DNA from: a virus
DNA: 23,980 nt
IMG/VR virus record: IMGVR_UViG_3300027771_000099
Span: 1 to 23,980 of that record
Reading direction: 5' to 3' (one strand)
The notes below the pieces were generated by a model, which made no database searches, was not told the DNA's origin, and saw nothing but the letters and a program-made list of their open reading frames with translations. Numbering within the stretch: position 1 is the first letter of the stretch; every line of letters begins with the position of its first letter. This document shows positions 1-7,455 of the stretch, in pieces. The position numbers were made by a program, and so were the translations under genes.

Positions 1-889
1 CAGCTTGTGGATTTATTCCAATTTTACCTATACCTACAACACCACCTGCTGAACCTGCTTCATCTCCTACTCTTAAAGCATAAGCACCATTGGTTTGTGC
101 TGATATTTGTGCAAGACCGTCAACAGTAAGCCCATCCATCGTGGCTGTGCCAGTAACATCTATGCCTGTGGAGGTGGTGGATAGTTTGTTAGCTCCTAAA
201 TGTGAAAGTGTAACACCGCCGTCAGTAAGAATCTTAATAGCTTCGTAATCGCTATGTTCTGATTGGTCTACTGAATAGAACGTAGCAACACCGTCACCAC
301 CCGAATCTCTACCGGTGTCCAAAAGCAAGCCACGACCTGCCGTATCATATTCACCTGCACCAAACCAAGACCTTACCTGTGCGTTATTTGTGCTACCATC
401 CGTGCTGTAAACATTCAAAACTTTTACTGTGTTTGACCCAGTTGCAACTTTGATGGTAGTAGCACCATCAACAGTCAACCCATCCATCGTGGCTGTGCCA
501 GTAACGTCTATGCCTGTGGCGGTGGTGGCTAGTTTTTGAGAGCCGCTGTAGTAAAGTCTTGTGTCTGCATTAGACGCACCGAAAAGAAACAAAGTGCCAT
601 CATTGTCTGTTAGACGTAGGTTACTGCCTCTAAGGTATAAGTCACCTGTTCCGCTTGTGTCGGAAATATAGCTATTACTACCATCATGATAAATTTGTAA
701 GTCATCACCAGTACCGAACGTAGCCTTGTCGTTGTCGCCTAGTGCTATGCCAGCGTTGGCTACTATCTCGCCCGTAAAGGTAGCGCCCGAAAGCTCTGCC
801 TTATCAGTGTTTAGATTAGTAAAGTTAGCATCAACTTCGGTATTAGTTAGGGGCGAACCTTTGCTCGCCCTAGTTACTATAGTAGCCAT
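1..889 (-). CDS. Tail fibre/structural protein, C-terminus off the left edge
   Basis: An open frame of 296 codons runs from ATG at 889 off the window edge with no stop, so the gene is partial. The N-terminus reads MATIVTRASKGSPLTNTEVD followed by ANFTNLNTDK, a leader I recognise from structural or fibre proteins of marine phages. It is followed by low-complexity beta-rich modules such as GDDLQIYHDGSNSYISD and two near-identical GIDVTGTATMDGLTVDG segments about 116 residues apart. A GGGG Shine-Dalgarno element lies about 6 bases before the ATG. The role is probably a tail-tip fibre that contacts the host surface. Family recognition is from memory of the leader; host contact is inferred from position at the distal end of the tail module. 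The missing C-terminus would hold any receptor-binding domain. Confidence 0.8.
   Translation of the reverse strand, partial: MATIVTRASKGSPLTNTEVDANFTNLNTDKAELSGATFTGEIVANAGIALGDNDKATFGTGDDLQIYHDGSNSYISDTSGTGDLYLRGSNLRLTDNDGTLFLFGASNADTRLYYSGSQKLATTATGIDVTGTATMDGLTVDGATTIKVATGSNTVKVLNVYSTDGSTNNAQVRSWFGAGEYDTAGRGLLLDTGRDSGGDGVATFYSVDQSEHSDYEAIKILTDGGVTLSHLGANKLSTTSTGIDVTGTATMDGLTVDGLAQISAQTNGAYALRVGDEAGSAGGVVGIGKIGINPQA
121..187 (-). repeat. Direct repeat copy 1 inside the tail fibre gene
   Basis: This 67-bp stretch matches 469-535 with five mismatches. It encodes the second GIDVTGTATMDGLTVDG module. Offset between copies is 348 bp, exactly 116 codons, so the frame is kept and the repeat reflects duplicated protein modules. 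Confidence 0.85.
469..535 (-). repeat. Direct repeat copy 2 inside the tail fibre gene
   Basis: Partner of 121-187. It encodes the first GIDVTGTATMDGLTVDG module of the fibre. High nucleotide identity suggests recent duplication or gene conversion, and the pair could serve as a site for recombination with other phages. Confidence 0.85.
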
Positions 890-905
890 CGGAAGCCCCT
901 TCTAA

Positions 906-1355
906 TTAAGATGCAGTTAAAGTAATAGTCCAAGTTACTGACATAGTATCGTCAGCTTGCTTGTTTACAACAGCAAAAACAGTACGGCAAAGCATAGTGC
1001 CAGAAGATGAAGCATTAAATACGCCTGCCTCTGTAACCGCGCCAGTGCCTTCACCCGCTTCGAAAGACGAAACATAGGTAATGGTATTGCTAGAAGCAGA
1101 AGTGCTGTCTAACGCTTCCCTAGAGCCTAGAATAGACACTAGATCAGTCTGTCCAGCCGCAGCAGCAGTAGTGCCGGAACCCAATGCCATGTGAGACATT
1201 ACGCCAGCAGAAGTTCCAGCCATACGCGAGCAAATAAACTCAAGTCCGGAGCTAACCACTAAGTTGTGAATTTCACGGCTATCTTTTACATTGCCGTCCT
1301 TATCTTTCAATACTATCGCAACGTCACCGCGCAGCTTTAAGTCTTCGTTAATCAT
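906..1355 (-). CDS. Phage structural protein, tail fibre/baseplate associated (149 aa)
   Basis: The 149-residue product starts at ATG 1355 behind an AGGTGA Shine-Dalgarno. It has a polar N-terminus with a strand-like VAIVLKDKDGNVKDSREIHN segment. The centre, MALGSGTTAAAAGQTDL, is of a type I recall in phage tail-associated proteins that ride with fibres. The rest is Ser/Thr/Ala-rich with predicted strands and an end like a beta-sandwich (MSVTWTITLTAS). There is no signal peptide or membrane segment. It lies between a repeat-rich fibre protein and the large fibre at the left edge, which supports a virion role at the tail tip. I recognise the general type, not a named family, so the exact function is inferred. 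Confidence 0.65.
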   Translation of the reverse strand: MINEDLKLRGDVAIVLKDKDGNVKDSREIHNLVVSSGLEFICSRMAGTSAGVMSHMALGSGTTAAAAGQTDLVSILGSREALDSTSASSNTITYVSSFEAGEGTGAVTEAGVFNASSSGTMLCRTVFAVVNKQADDTMSVTWTITLTAS

Positions 1356-1365
1356 AAATCACCTG

Positions 1366-2013
1366 TTAAAAAGTTCGGCTTGCGCCAACATAATCTTCTA
1401 AAAAATAGTCAAAGGCGCAATAACCCTGACTGCGTATAGAGCCTGTATCGTTATGCCCAATTGTATCACTAACCGCACTTACGCTAGAATAAGAAAAAGC
1501 ATCTGATATGGTAGACAGGTCAGACCTGACCTTTGTAAATGTCATTTCCTGATCATCATTGGCAGTAGCCTCACCGTCCAGGTCGTCCGTTACCCCTGCA
1601 AGCTCATCAATGAACTTGTGAAAGCCCATAGTCTGATTTTCGCTGGCAGATGAAGTATCTTGCAGTGATTTACCGACTGCAAACGTATCAATCTGATCTG
1701 AGGTTAAACCAGAATCAACCTGTACTGTTCCAAAATCTAACGCGGCAGAATCCGCAGTATCTGAGCTATCAGATAAACTCTTGTCAACCGATTGCGCTGC
1801 AAGATCGGTTACTGCCTGAGAGTCAGATAAAGACTTGCCTACATCCTTAGCCTGAACATCAGATAGACCTAAAGTCTCAAAGAAGAACCTAAAGATTAAA
1901 AAGTCGCCAAGCCTTATAGAAGCAACGGCTTTCTTAAACCCTATTTCTGCAACGGCTTTCTTGAATCCTATTTCTGCAACGGCTTTCTTAAAAGCGACTA
2001 TTGCATTAATCAT
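1366..2013 (-). CDS. Repeat-rich putative tail fibre protein (215 aa)
   Basis: The ATG at 2013 overlaps the stop of the upstream gene (TAATG). Residues 8-34 hold three copies of a nine-residue unit like FKKAVAEIG, encoded by 27-bp tandem DNA repeats. The middle (about 50-180) carries degenerate GKSLSDS/DKSLSDS units rich in Asp, Ser and Ala, a pattern seen in elongated phage fibre shafts. The C-terminus, GSIRSQGYCAFDYFLEDYVG followed by ASRTF, resembles a tail motif I recall from other marine phage proteins (QGYxxxYFxEDYVG). No enzymatic motif is visible. It is most likely a virion fibre component; the variable repeat number suggests a length- or flexibility-determining region. Confidence is good for coding and moderate for role. 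Confidence 0.65.
   Translation of the reverse strand: MINAIVAFKKAVAEIGFKKAVAEIGFKKAVASIRLGDFLIFRFFFETLGLSDVQAKDVGKSLSDSQAVTDLAAQSVDKSLSDSSDTADSAALDFGTVQVDSGLTSDQIDTFAVGKSLQDTSSASENQTMGFHKFIDELAGVTDDLDGEATANDDQEMTFTKVRSDLSTISDAFSYSSVSAVSDTIGHNDTGSIRSQGYCAFDYFLEDYVGASRTF
1922..2002 (-). repeat. Tandem 27-bp repeat, three copies, near the fibre gene start
   Basis: Units are 1922-1948, 1949-1975 and 1976-2002. The first two differ at two bases; the third matches in its first 17 bases and then diverges. Each unit encodes nine residues, so copy-number change would keep the frame. Confidence 0.9.
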
Positions 2014-2342
2014 TAGAAATCAGCCCTTAGATAAAAGTCTAAAACTGCAAATACAGTTTCAATCGCACCGCTAGAATATGTAATTTCTATTTCGCCTTCA
2101 TAATACCCTGCATCAATATCTAACTGAGTTCCGGAAAAAGAGAATATAGCTTCACCTTTTGAGAATTTATCGCCAACATCTGATGCCGCGAGAGTAAACA
2201 GCGTAACAGAGGTGCCTTTCTTCCGAAACTTTAGCGAACAGCTACCGCCAGAAAAGTCAATTAATGAGCCATCATCATCTCGCTTTAATATAGCTTGAAT
2301 TTGTGGGGCTTGGTCGCCCTGTACTAAAGTATATGTTTGCAT
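2013..2342 (-). CDS. Ig-like baseplate/tail protein, BppU N-terminal-like (109 aa)
   Basis: The 109-residue product begins MQTYTLVQGDQAPQIQAIL. It follows the pattern of small beta-sandwich domains that start phage baseplate upper proteins: an early strand, a D-rich turn followed by a hydrophobic strand (SLIDFSGGSCSLKFRKKG), and a late GYYEGEIEITYSSG segment. It has neither membrane segment nor catalytic motif. It sits between the hub-proximal 63-residue protein and the repeat-rich fibre, fitting an adaptor between tail tip and fibre. The BppU-like assignment rests on pattern resemblance only; a structure prediction matching the BppU N-terminal fold would confirm it. Confidence 0.55.
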   Translation of the reverse strand: MQTYTLVQGDQAPQIQAILKRDDDGSLIDFSGGSCSLKFRKKGTSVTLFTLAASDVGDKFSKGEAIFSFSGTQLDIDAGYYEGEIEITYSSGAIETVFAVLDFYLRADF

Positions 2343-2381
2343 TGTATCTGCTCAAATGTGTTAAATTAATTATATCACCGA

Positions 2382-2573
2382 TCAGGGGTCGATGTATCCA
2401 TAGCGATTTGTGCCTGAGCCAAAATCTGCCTGCATAAATAAAGTGCTAATATCCTGCCTAGAGCTGATTGATGCTTTTAGCTCGGCAATTGCCAAATTAG
2501 CTTCTACTGGTGATTCGTAACTACCCGCAACAACATCTTCTCCACTTTCTGTAACATAGCCTATTTCAATCAC
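2382..2573 (-). CDS. Small hypothetical protein after the tail hub (63 aa)
   Basis: The start is GTG at 2573, which overlaps the TGA of the tail hub gene (GTGA). A GGAG element lies eight bases upstream inside the hub gene, so translation is probably coupled. The 63 residues are acidic at the N-terminus (IEIGYVTESGEDVV) with one amphipathic helix around ANLAIAELKASISSRQD. I do not recognise a family. Its position directly after the hub and before the baseplate-like protein suggests a minor tail-tip component. No cysteine pairs, signal or membrane segment are seen. Confidence 0.6.
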   Translation of the reverse strand: MIEIGYVTESGEDVVAGSYESPVEANLAIAELKASISSRQDISTLFMQADFGSGTNRYGYIDP

Positions 2574-5380
2574 GATACTAACTCCATTGTGCCTTGGAAT
2601 CTGGAGATTTTAGTTAGAACACCTGTATAAGATGCTGCCATTTTTGCTGTAGCCCTAAATTCTGTTGCTGTTGTTGTTGCCCCAAAAGTATCAGCCACAA
2701 CGTGTCTCATTTGCTGAGTATCCCCACCTGGGAGTGATACTTGTATTACGTCAGATCCGTTATTTGATACCCAAGTTCCTACTGCTGCAAACCTAAAAGG
2801 ACTGAAATAAAGCGTTTCACCTGTAGTGAATGTTTGAGATATGTTAGAAACTAGCAAAAAAGTTCTATTATTGACCGAATCGTAATAGACCCCGTTGATT
2901 GCGCCCTGTCCAGTTCCTGAGCTGTTGTCAGCCACCCCGCCAGAGTTATCAAGTTCTGCTAAATGATTTCCAGAGACGTAGATTAGTTGCTGGTATTGAT
3001 GCGGGAAATTGACAAATACAACCCCATTAGTTGCGCCAACTTGAGAACCAACCGCACTTTTACTTCTTACCTGAAGATTGAAAAAAGCAGTAACATTCCT
3101 GCTAGATGACGTTTGATTTTGAAAATAAAAATCAAAAGTTAAATCCACTCTTGCTCTCTTGCTAATTCCAAGTTCTGGGGCTGGCAAAGAAAATTCTGTA
3201 GTCTCTTGGTTCGTAGTTGTAAGGGTCAAATTGTCATACATAGATACTGGGAATAATTCGGACACATCACCTGTTAGCTTATTAACCTGAATAGAGTTAG
3301 CTGTGATCTGGTCGCCGGTTATCGAGCCATCAACAATTAAATCACCGCTGATAAAGTTTGTGTTTTCACTCCAGCTTGAAGAGGTAGTGCTGTAAGTCCA
3401 GGGATGCACTTTATCCGTTGCTGTAGTTGTGTCCGTTGCTAAAAATACGTCACCATTCTTAGGGCTTCGACCTGCTGCGGTAGTAAACTGCGCGGCAGTC
3501 GGCGCTGATGACGAATCAGTAACCGCTTGATAAAGGCTAGGAAGCTTTGGCGTAGTGTCTGCCATTGTCGCTACGTTACCCGTAATGGCTGTTGATCTAA
3601 CGCCAAGACCGTTATAAGCATAAACGGAAACAACATAGTTACTGGCAGGCTCAACTGGGCCGATAGTAAAGGCTGTTGTTTTTGTGCTTGAATTAACTGC
3701 TGTGCCGCTAGTTGTAGAGTTGTACCACTGAACCAAGTAGTAGTCAGTAAACGAATCATTCGCAGCAGTCCAGCTCGCATTGATAGTCGGTGTTACAGTT
3801 CCATCAGCGTTGACAGTTGATGATGCAGACAAGGCCAGGGGCGCTACGGCAGGGGCTGCGGTATTTCCGTCATACAGGGCAAGCTCACCACCAGCCAAAT
3901 AATCCTCTTCGTCTGATGAAGCCCAATCATAGATAGCTGCTGCGGTTTCAATCGCCTGCACATTAACAACAATCTCGCCTGATGACGAAAGGGATAAGTC
4001 GTAGCCTATAACCTGAAAGACTTTCTGGCTCCAACCCATTTTGGCATTGGTAATCATTACAGTATCACCAGCCCTGAACTTTAACGCCGTCAGGTTACAT
4101 GGCACTGTAATAGTGGTTTGCTGGCGGGATTGCAATAACGCGAGCTTTGCTATTCTCTGCGCTCTAATGTTGTTAGTCGTAAACGGTAGCGGCATATCTA
4201 AATAGATTGGGTCGCCGTCTGCTGTGCTAAATGTAGAGCTTAACTGGGCTGGGTAATCGGCTACGTTATAGTCGTCTTCTTCACTTCTAAATACGCCTTT
4301 AACGCCGTTGTATAGCCCTCTCCTGGACTGCTTGGTCTGTACCTCAATACCGCCAACCATTACAGATTCATCAATGGTCACAGAGGGGGCAACGTATGCG
4401 CCGCCTGATATAAAATACTCACCGCTAGAATAGACTAGCTTGCCAGCCATACCAGAAAGCATAGCCTCAATGTTTTCTTTCTTAGAATTAGCACTATCAA
4501 TCACGCCGTCTAAAGTATATCTAGCCTGATTGCCGCCAGCCTCTAAAGGTACGTCCTGATTGCATAACGATATAGCCGTTGCCAGAGCCGTTGAATTGAT
4601 GTCTGAGGCTGATTCGGCAAGGCCGTACTTTGTGTCACGCAGGTAGTCGTAAATGCACAGGGCTGGGTTTTGAGAAAATTGCCATGTTGAAGGCGTTGCA
4701 AGCCGCTGGGTAGAAACTCCCAGAGTGCTATCATAAACAGAAGAGGTGCTATCTTTGCGGGGGTCGTAGACTTTCTTGCCGCGAATCGTTGCAGATATGT
4801 TAGGCAGACCGTTAGCGAAAAACTCTGCGTCATACTTTAGGCGAATGTATATGTAAGCCGTATCTAAAAGCTTGTGGTCAGTAGTCCATTGAGTTGATCG
4901 AGATACAAGCTCTGAATCGGCTGTTGTTTGATCTCCAAGATGAACATTGACATCAAGGTATGGTTGCCAAGATACTTTTCGGAGCGTTGTTTCATCCCAA
5001 ATCTTTTCTTGGTTAGCGTAAATCTCTTCAATGGCATCTACTTCATGGCCAGCAAAAGCAATGACCATGTGGATATATTCGTTGTCCTCTTCACCGTCTG
5101 TTGTGTCGATATAAACAATGGAGCCGCCCACTTTAATGCGCCCGTAGATCATCTTTCTAGTAGCGTCAGGCTCTCTAACCGAAAACTCTAGCCCTGCTAG
5201 TTGCTGCCCCAAACTAGGCTTAGGAATTAAAGCCCTAGAAATCATTGACAATCCAGCGCCGATAGCGAATGCCGTTAATCCTGCCGTACTAAACAATGTT
5301 GCAAAAAATCCCGCCGCGCCAATTTGTGCTGCCGCCGCCGCTGTCGCTGACGCTATACCTGCTACCGCTACAACTGCCAT
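2570..5380 (-). CDS. Tail hub/host specificity protein, gpJ-like, with fibronectin type III domain (936 aa)
   Basis: This is the largest gene in the window, starting at ATG 5380 behind AAGGAAA. Residues 1-50 are unusually hydrophobic and Ala/Gly-rich, as in gpJ-type hubs that fold around the tape measure end. Residues 60-500 match the tail-hub type (SVREPDATRKMIYGRIKVGG, followed by a TipJ-like region). Residues 509-604 form a fibronectin type III domain (INASWTAANDSFTDYYLVQW). A GDLIVDGSITGDQITANSI element near 677-702 is the usual neck of gpJ C-termini, and the remaining 230 residues are likely receptor-facing. In lambda-like phages this protein closes the tail tip and selects the host receptor. 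Its place after tape measure and tip genes fits. Confidence 0.85.
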   Translation of the reverse strand: MAVVAVAGIASATAAAAAQIGAAGFFATLFSTAGLTAFAIGAGLSMISRALIPKPSLGQQLAGLEFSVREPDATRKMIYGRIKVGGSIVYIDTTDGEEDNEYIHMVIAFAGHEVDAIEEIYANQEKIWDETTLRKVSWQPYLDVNVHLGDQTTADSELVSRSTQWTTDHKLLDTAYIYIRLKYDAEFFANGLPNISATIRGKKVYDPRKDSTSSVYDSTLGVSTQRLATPSTWQFSQNPALCIYDYLRDTKYGLAESASDINSTALATAISLCNQDVPLEAGGNQARYTLDGVIDSANSKKENIEAMLSGMAGKLVYSSGEYFISGGAYVAPSVTIDESVMVGGIEVQTKQSRRGLYNGVKGVFRSEEDDYNVADYPAQLSSTFSTADGDPIYLDMPLPFTTNNIRAQRIAKLALLQSRQQTTITVPCNLTALKFRAGDTVMITNAKMGWSQKVFQVIGYDLSLSSSGEIVVNVQAIETAAAIYDWASSDEEDYLAGGELALYDGNTAAPAVAPLALSASSTVNADGTVTPTINASWTAANDSFTDYYLVQWYNSTTSGTAVNSSTKTTAFTIGPVEPASNYVVSVYAYNGLGVRSTAITGNVATMADTTPKLPSLYQAVTDSSSAPTAAQFTTAAGRSPKNGDVFLATDTTTATDKVHPWTYSTTSSSWSENTNFISGDLIVDGSITGDQITANSIQVNKLTGDVSELFPVSMYDNLTLTTTNQETTEFSLPAPELGISKRARVDLTFDFYFQNQTSSSRNVTAFFNLQVRSKSAVGSQVGATNGVVFVNFPHQYQQLIYVSGNHLAELDNSGGVADNSSGTGQGAINGVYYDSVNNRTFLLVSNISQTFTTGETLYFSPFRFAAVGTWVSNNGSDVIQVSLPGGDTQQMRHVVADTFGATTTATEFRATAKMAASYTGVLTKISRFQGTMELVS

Positions 5381-5381
5381 T

Positions 5382-5834
5382 TTATTTCCTTAATAGTTTT
5401 GAGTAGATGCGCTCTATCAATTCAAAGCCCATGCCCAATAAAAGATCATCAAAAGGTATATGCACTTTAGTATTAATCGTCATCATAGAAACGTCAGACT
5501 CTTTGCAGTAGTCTTCGGCGCATTTTATAAGATTATAACCGGCATAGGTTTTACGGTATTCAGGCAAAACAAAAACAACGTCATTAGACGCAAACTTATG
5601 GTCTTTGTAATGTATGCTTTGGCTTACCAAAAGAACGCAATACCCTACCAGCTTGCCTGCATCTCTAGCAGTAAACGCAACTAGGTTTCCAGCAGCATCT
5701 AGCCTAGCGTATTCTTTCCAATCTGGGTTTAGTTTGATCTGTCCTTGATGCAACGCCACTTCTTCCCAGTGCTTTTCTAGCAGTGGCTTTATGTCTTCTT
5801 TGACGCTTGCTAAACACTCTCTTTGATAGATCAT
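5382..5834 (-). CDS. GNAT-family N-acetyltransferase inside the tail module (150 aa)
   Basis: The ATG at 5834 overlaps the TGA of the Hint-bearing tail gene (ATGA). The fold pattern is that of GNAT enzymes: a beta strand YCVLLVS, a strand NDVVFV followed by LPEYRKTYAGYNLIKCAEDY, which is the acetyl-CoA binding helix region (motif A), and a late MGFELIERIYSKLL strand-helix. At 150 residues the length is normal for a single domain. GNATs move an acetyl group from acetyl-CoA to an amine. In similar operons this slot, just before the hub, usually holds an NlpC/P60 peptidase; here it is an acetyltransferase. The substrate is unknown; virion protein or host protein amines are both possible. Confidence 0.8.
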   Translation of the reverse strand: MIYQRECLASVKEDIKPLLEKHWEEVALHQGQIKLNPDWKEYARLDAAGNLVAFTARDAGKLVGYCVLLVSQSIHYKDHKFASNDVVFVLPEYRKTYAGYNLIKCAEDYCKESDVSMMTINTKVHIPFDDLLLGMGFELIERIYSKLLRK

Positions 5835-6895
5835 TTGTTATGCACCACAAAGTTATCAACAATAAAAGTATCATCACCATCAACGTCAAGATTAAATACA
5901 GGGATTAAGGTTTTTCGTTTGCGTAAAGTTTCTACTTCTTCTATATAAAATTTTCTGAAATTGTCATATTTGCGAAGAGCATCACCAAAGCTCAACTTCC
6001 CAGCAATTATTAAATCAGGGTGAATTTCCCTAGTCTTCTCCGGGTTTAAAGACTTCCAGCCTTGAGTGGTTAATATTGGGTGAGAATCAGTCATCTCTAA
6101 TGAGCCATTAACCGTATACAGCACCCTGTCTTCCATTGGGTGGTGATAGAGCTTCACGACTTCGTTAGCTTCTCCGCGCTGGCTTATAACTAAATCACCA
6201 ACCTCAACAGATTCAATATTCTTTTCAGTAAAATCTGCCATCAAAACTTTAGATCCTGCTACAAAGCATCCATTTCCAAAAGAAACGCCAAAACCGCCAC
6301 CGCCACGGGAACCATAGTTTGCGGTAGAATTAGGGGTTGGTCTACCCCAGATTATTTCTTGCTGTGCGATCTTAGAAACAAACTCAAACCCTTTGTCTGC
6401 TGGATAGTCAATCTTCTGATCTTCTGCCGTAAACCGGCGAACAGATGAGCGATCAAATGCAATCAGTTTATTCTCAGCAGCGATAGTAATTGTTGAAGTC
6501 TCGCCTGAATCTACAATACTCATCACATCCATAAACCCGCTAAACAAAATAACAGGGCTAGAAATGATGTCTGCGTTTTCGTCAAAGGCTCCCAGATACA
6601 AGGTTATCTTCCTGCCTTGGTATGGCTCGTCTCTTGCAATGCTTACTAATGACTGCTTGATTCCTGATACGGTAAAAGTAACACCATTAGCGGTAAGTTC
6701 TTCTGATTCTCTTACAGGGCTGATAGCCATTAGGTCGCCAGTTCCAACGTAAGTATCACCGCCGTAAACCAAATTGCCTAAGCCAGACCATAAGTCTAAA
6801 TCACCAGAATCAAACTCCATCTTAACCAGATAGATTGGACGGACTAACTCAGCAGACGCAACCGCCTGCATCTCTGTGCTTAATGTTCTGCTCAT
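5831..6895 (-). CDS. Tail-tip protein (DUF2163-like position) with C-terminal Hint autoprocessing domain (354 aa)
   Basis: The ATG at 6895 overlaps the previous stop (TAATG) behind GAGG. Residues 1-185 look like a tail-tip protein (LVRPIYLVKMEF, ILFSGFMDVMSIVDSG), at the position DUF2163-type proteins take after the tape measure and a first minor tail protein. A Gly-rich linker (195-209) leads to a Hint domain: CFVAGSKVLMADFTEKNIE from Cys210, TDSHPI with Thr269 and His272, and VFNLDVDGDD through the end VVHNK, with His352-Asn353. All residues needed for N-to-S acyl shift and Asn cyclisation are present. The residue after Asn is Lys followed by stop, so there is no C-extein and no Cys/Ser/Thr for normal splicing. 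Cleavage at Gly209-Cys210 is the expected chemistry; its use is inferred. Confidence 0.8.
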   Translation of the reverse strand: MSRTLSTEMQAVASAELVRPIYLVKMEFDSGDLDLWSGLGNLVYGGDTYVGTGDLMAISPVRESEELTANGVTFTVSGIKQSLVSIARDEPYQGRKITLYLGAFDENADIISSPVILFSGFMDVMSIVDSGETSTITIAAENKLIAFDRSSVRRFTAEDQKIDYPADKGFEFVSKIAQQEIIWGRPTPNSTANYGSRGGGGFGVSFGNGCFVAGSKVLMADFTEKNIESVEVGDLVISQRGEANEVVKLYHHPMEDRVLYTVNGSLEMTDSHPILTTQGWKSLNPEKTREIHPDLIIAGKLSFGDALRKYDNFRKFYIEEVETLRKRKTLIPVFNLDVDGDDTFIVDNFVVHNK

Positions 6896-7452
6896 TATAA
6901 AGCCTCGACAAACGCAAAGGTAAACCCATAGATTGAAGCCGTATCAACTGACCAGCCAATATCATTGGATGATAATCGCCAGAGGCTCTTTGGGAAGGTG
7001 AAATCTAAAGCAGTGCTAGTAGTCACAGCAGCCCTCAATGGCGGCTGGAATGATAACACGTTAGCGCCTGACGCTTTATCGGCTGTAGCCATATAAAGGT
7101 AATCGCCTAGCTGGAAGTAGTCGCCTGCGGCAATTGCACCTGACCCTGCTGTAGTCGTAAAAGACTCTGCGCGAATAGCGGCGCTGGCAACAGATGCAGT
7201 AGTAGTGCTAGTGTGCAAAGGACTGCCGAAAGTAAACGTGCCTGACCGACCTTTTAAGCCAACAATAAAAGCCTGTACCGCTTTGGCTTCTGCATAATTC
7301 AGCGGGGGTAATGTGACTTCACACTCCCACCTTGCGCCCTGATGCTCATACGCTTGCTGATCAAAGCTAAACGGTGATTCAGATACAGCAACACTACGCT
7401 TTAGGCGCATATTGAGGTTTGTGATTCCTACACTTGGAAAAGATAAAGGCAC
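6895..7452 (-). CDS. Minor tail protein, tail tip (185 aa)
   Basis: Translation starts at GTG 7452 with AGGAG eight bases upstream. The N-terminus, MPLSFPSVGITNLNMRLKR, and the segment LPPLNYAEAKAVQAFIVGLK with RSGTFTFGSP are typical of small proteins that follow tape measure genes in siphoviruses, at the place of the DUF2460-type protein in gene transfer agent-like clusters. The C-terminus (LWRLSSNDIGWSVDTASIYG) is also of the conserved tail type. It probably forms part of the ring or adaptor at the distal tail end. The exact family is not certain. The order tape measure, this protein, Hint protein, hub supports the role. Confidence 0.7.
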   Translation of the reverse strand: MPLSFPSVGITNLNMRLKRSVAVSESPFSFDQQAYEHQGARWECEVTLPPLNYAEAKAVQAFIVGLKGRSGTFTFGSPLHTSTTTASVASAAIRAESFTTTAGSGAIAAGDYFQLGDYLYMATADKASGANVLSFQPPLRAAVTTSTALDFTFPKSLWRLSSNDIGWSVDTASIYGFTFAFVEAL

Positions 7453-7455
7453 TTC

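Noticed and set aside
5382-5840. Frameshift fusion of Hint protein and GNAT
   Set aside because: The GNAT start is in the -1 frame, but the local sequence (T AAC AAA) is not a slippery heptamer, and the simple ATGA overlap explains the arrangement.
5831-6895. Hint region as a splicing intein
   Set aside because: There is no C-extein: a single Lys and stop follow the Asn. The +1 residue is not Cys, Ser or Thr.
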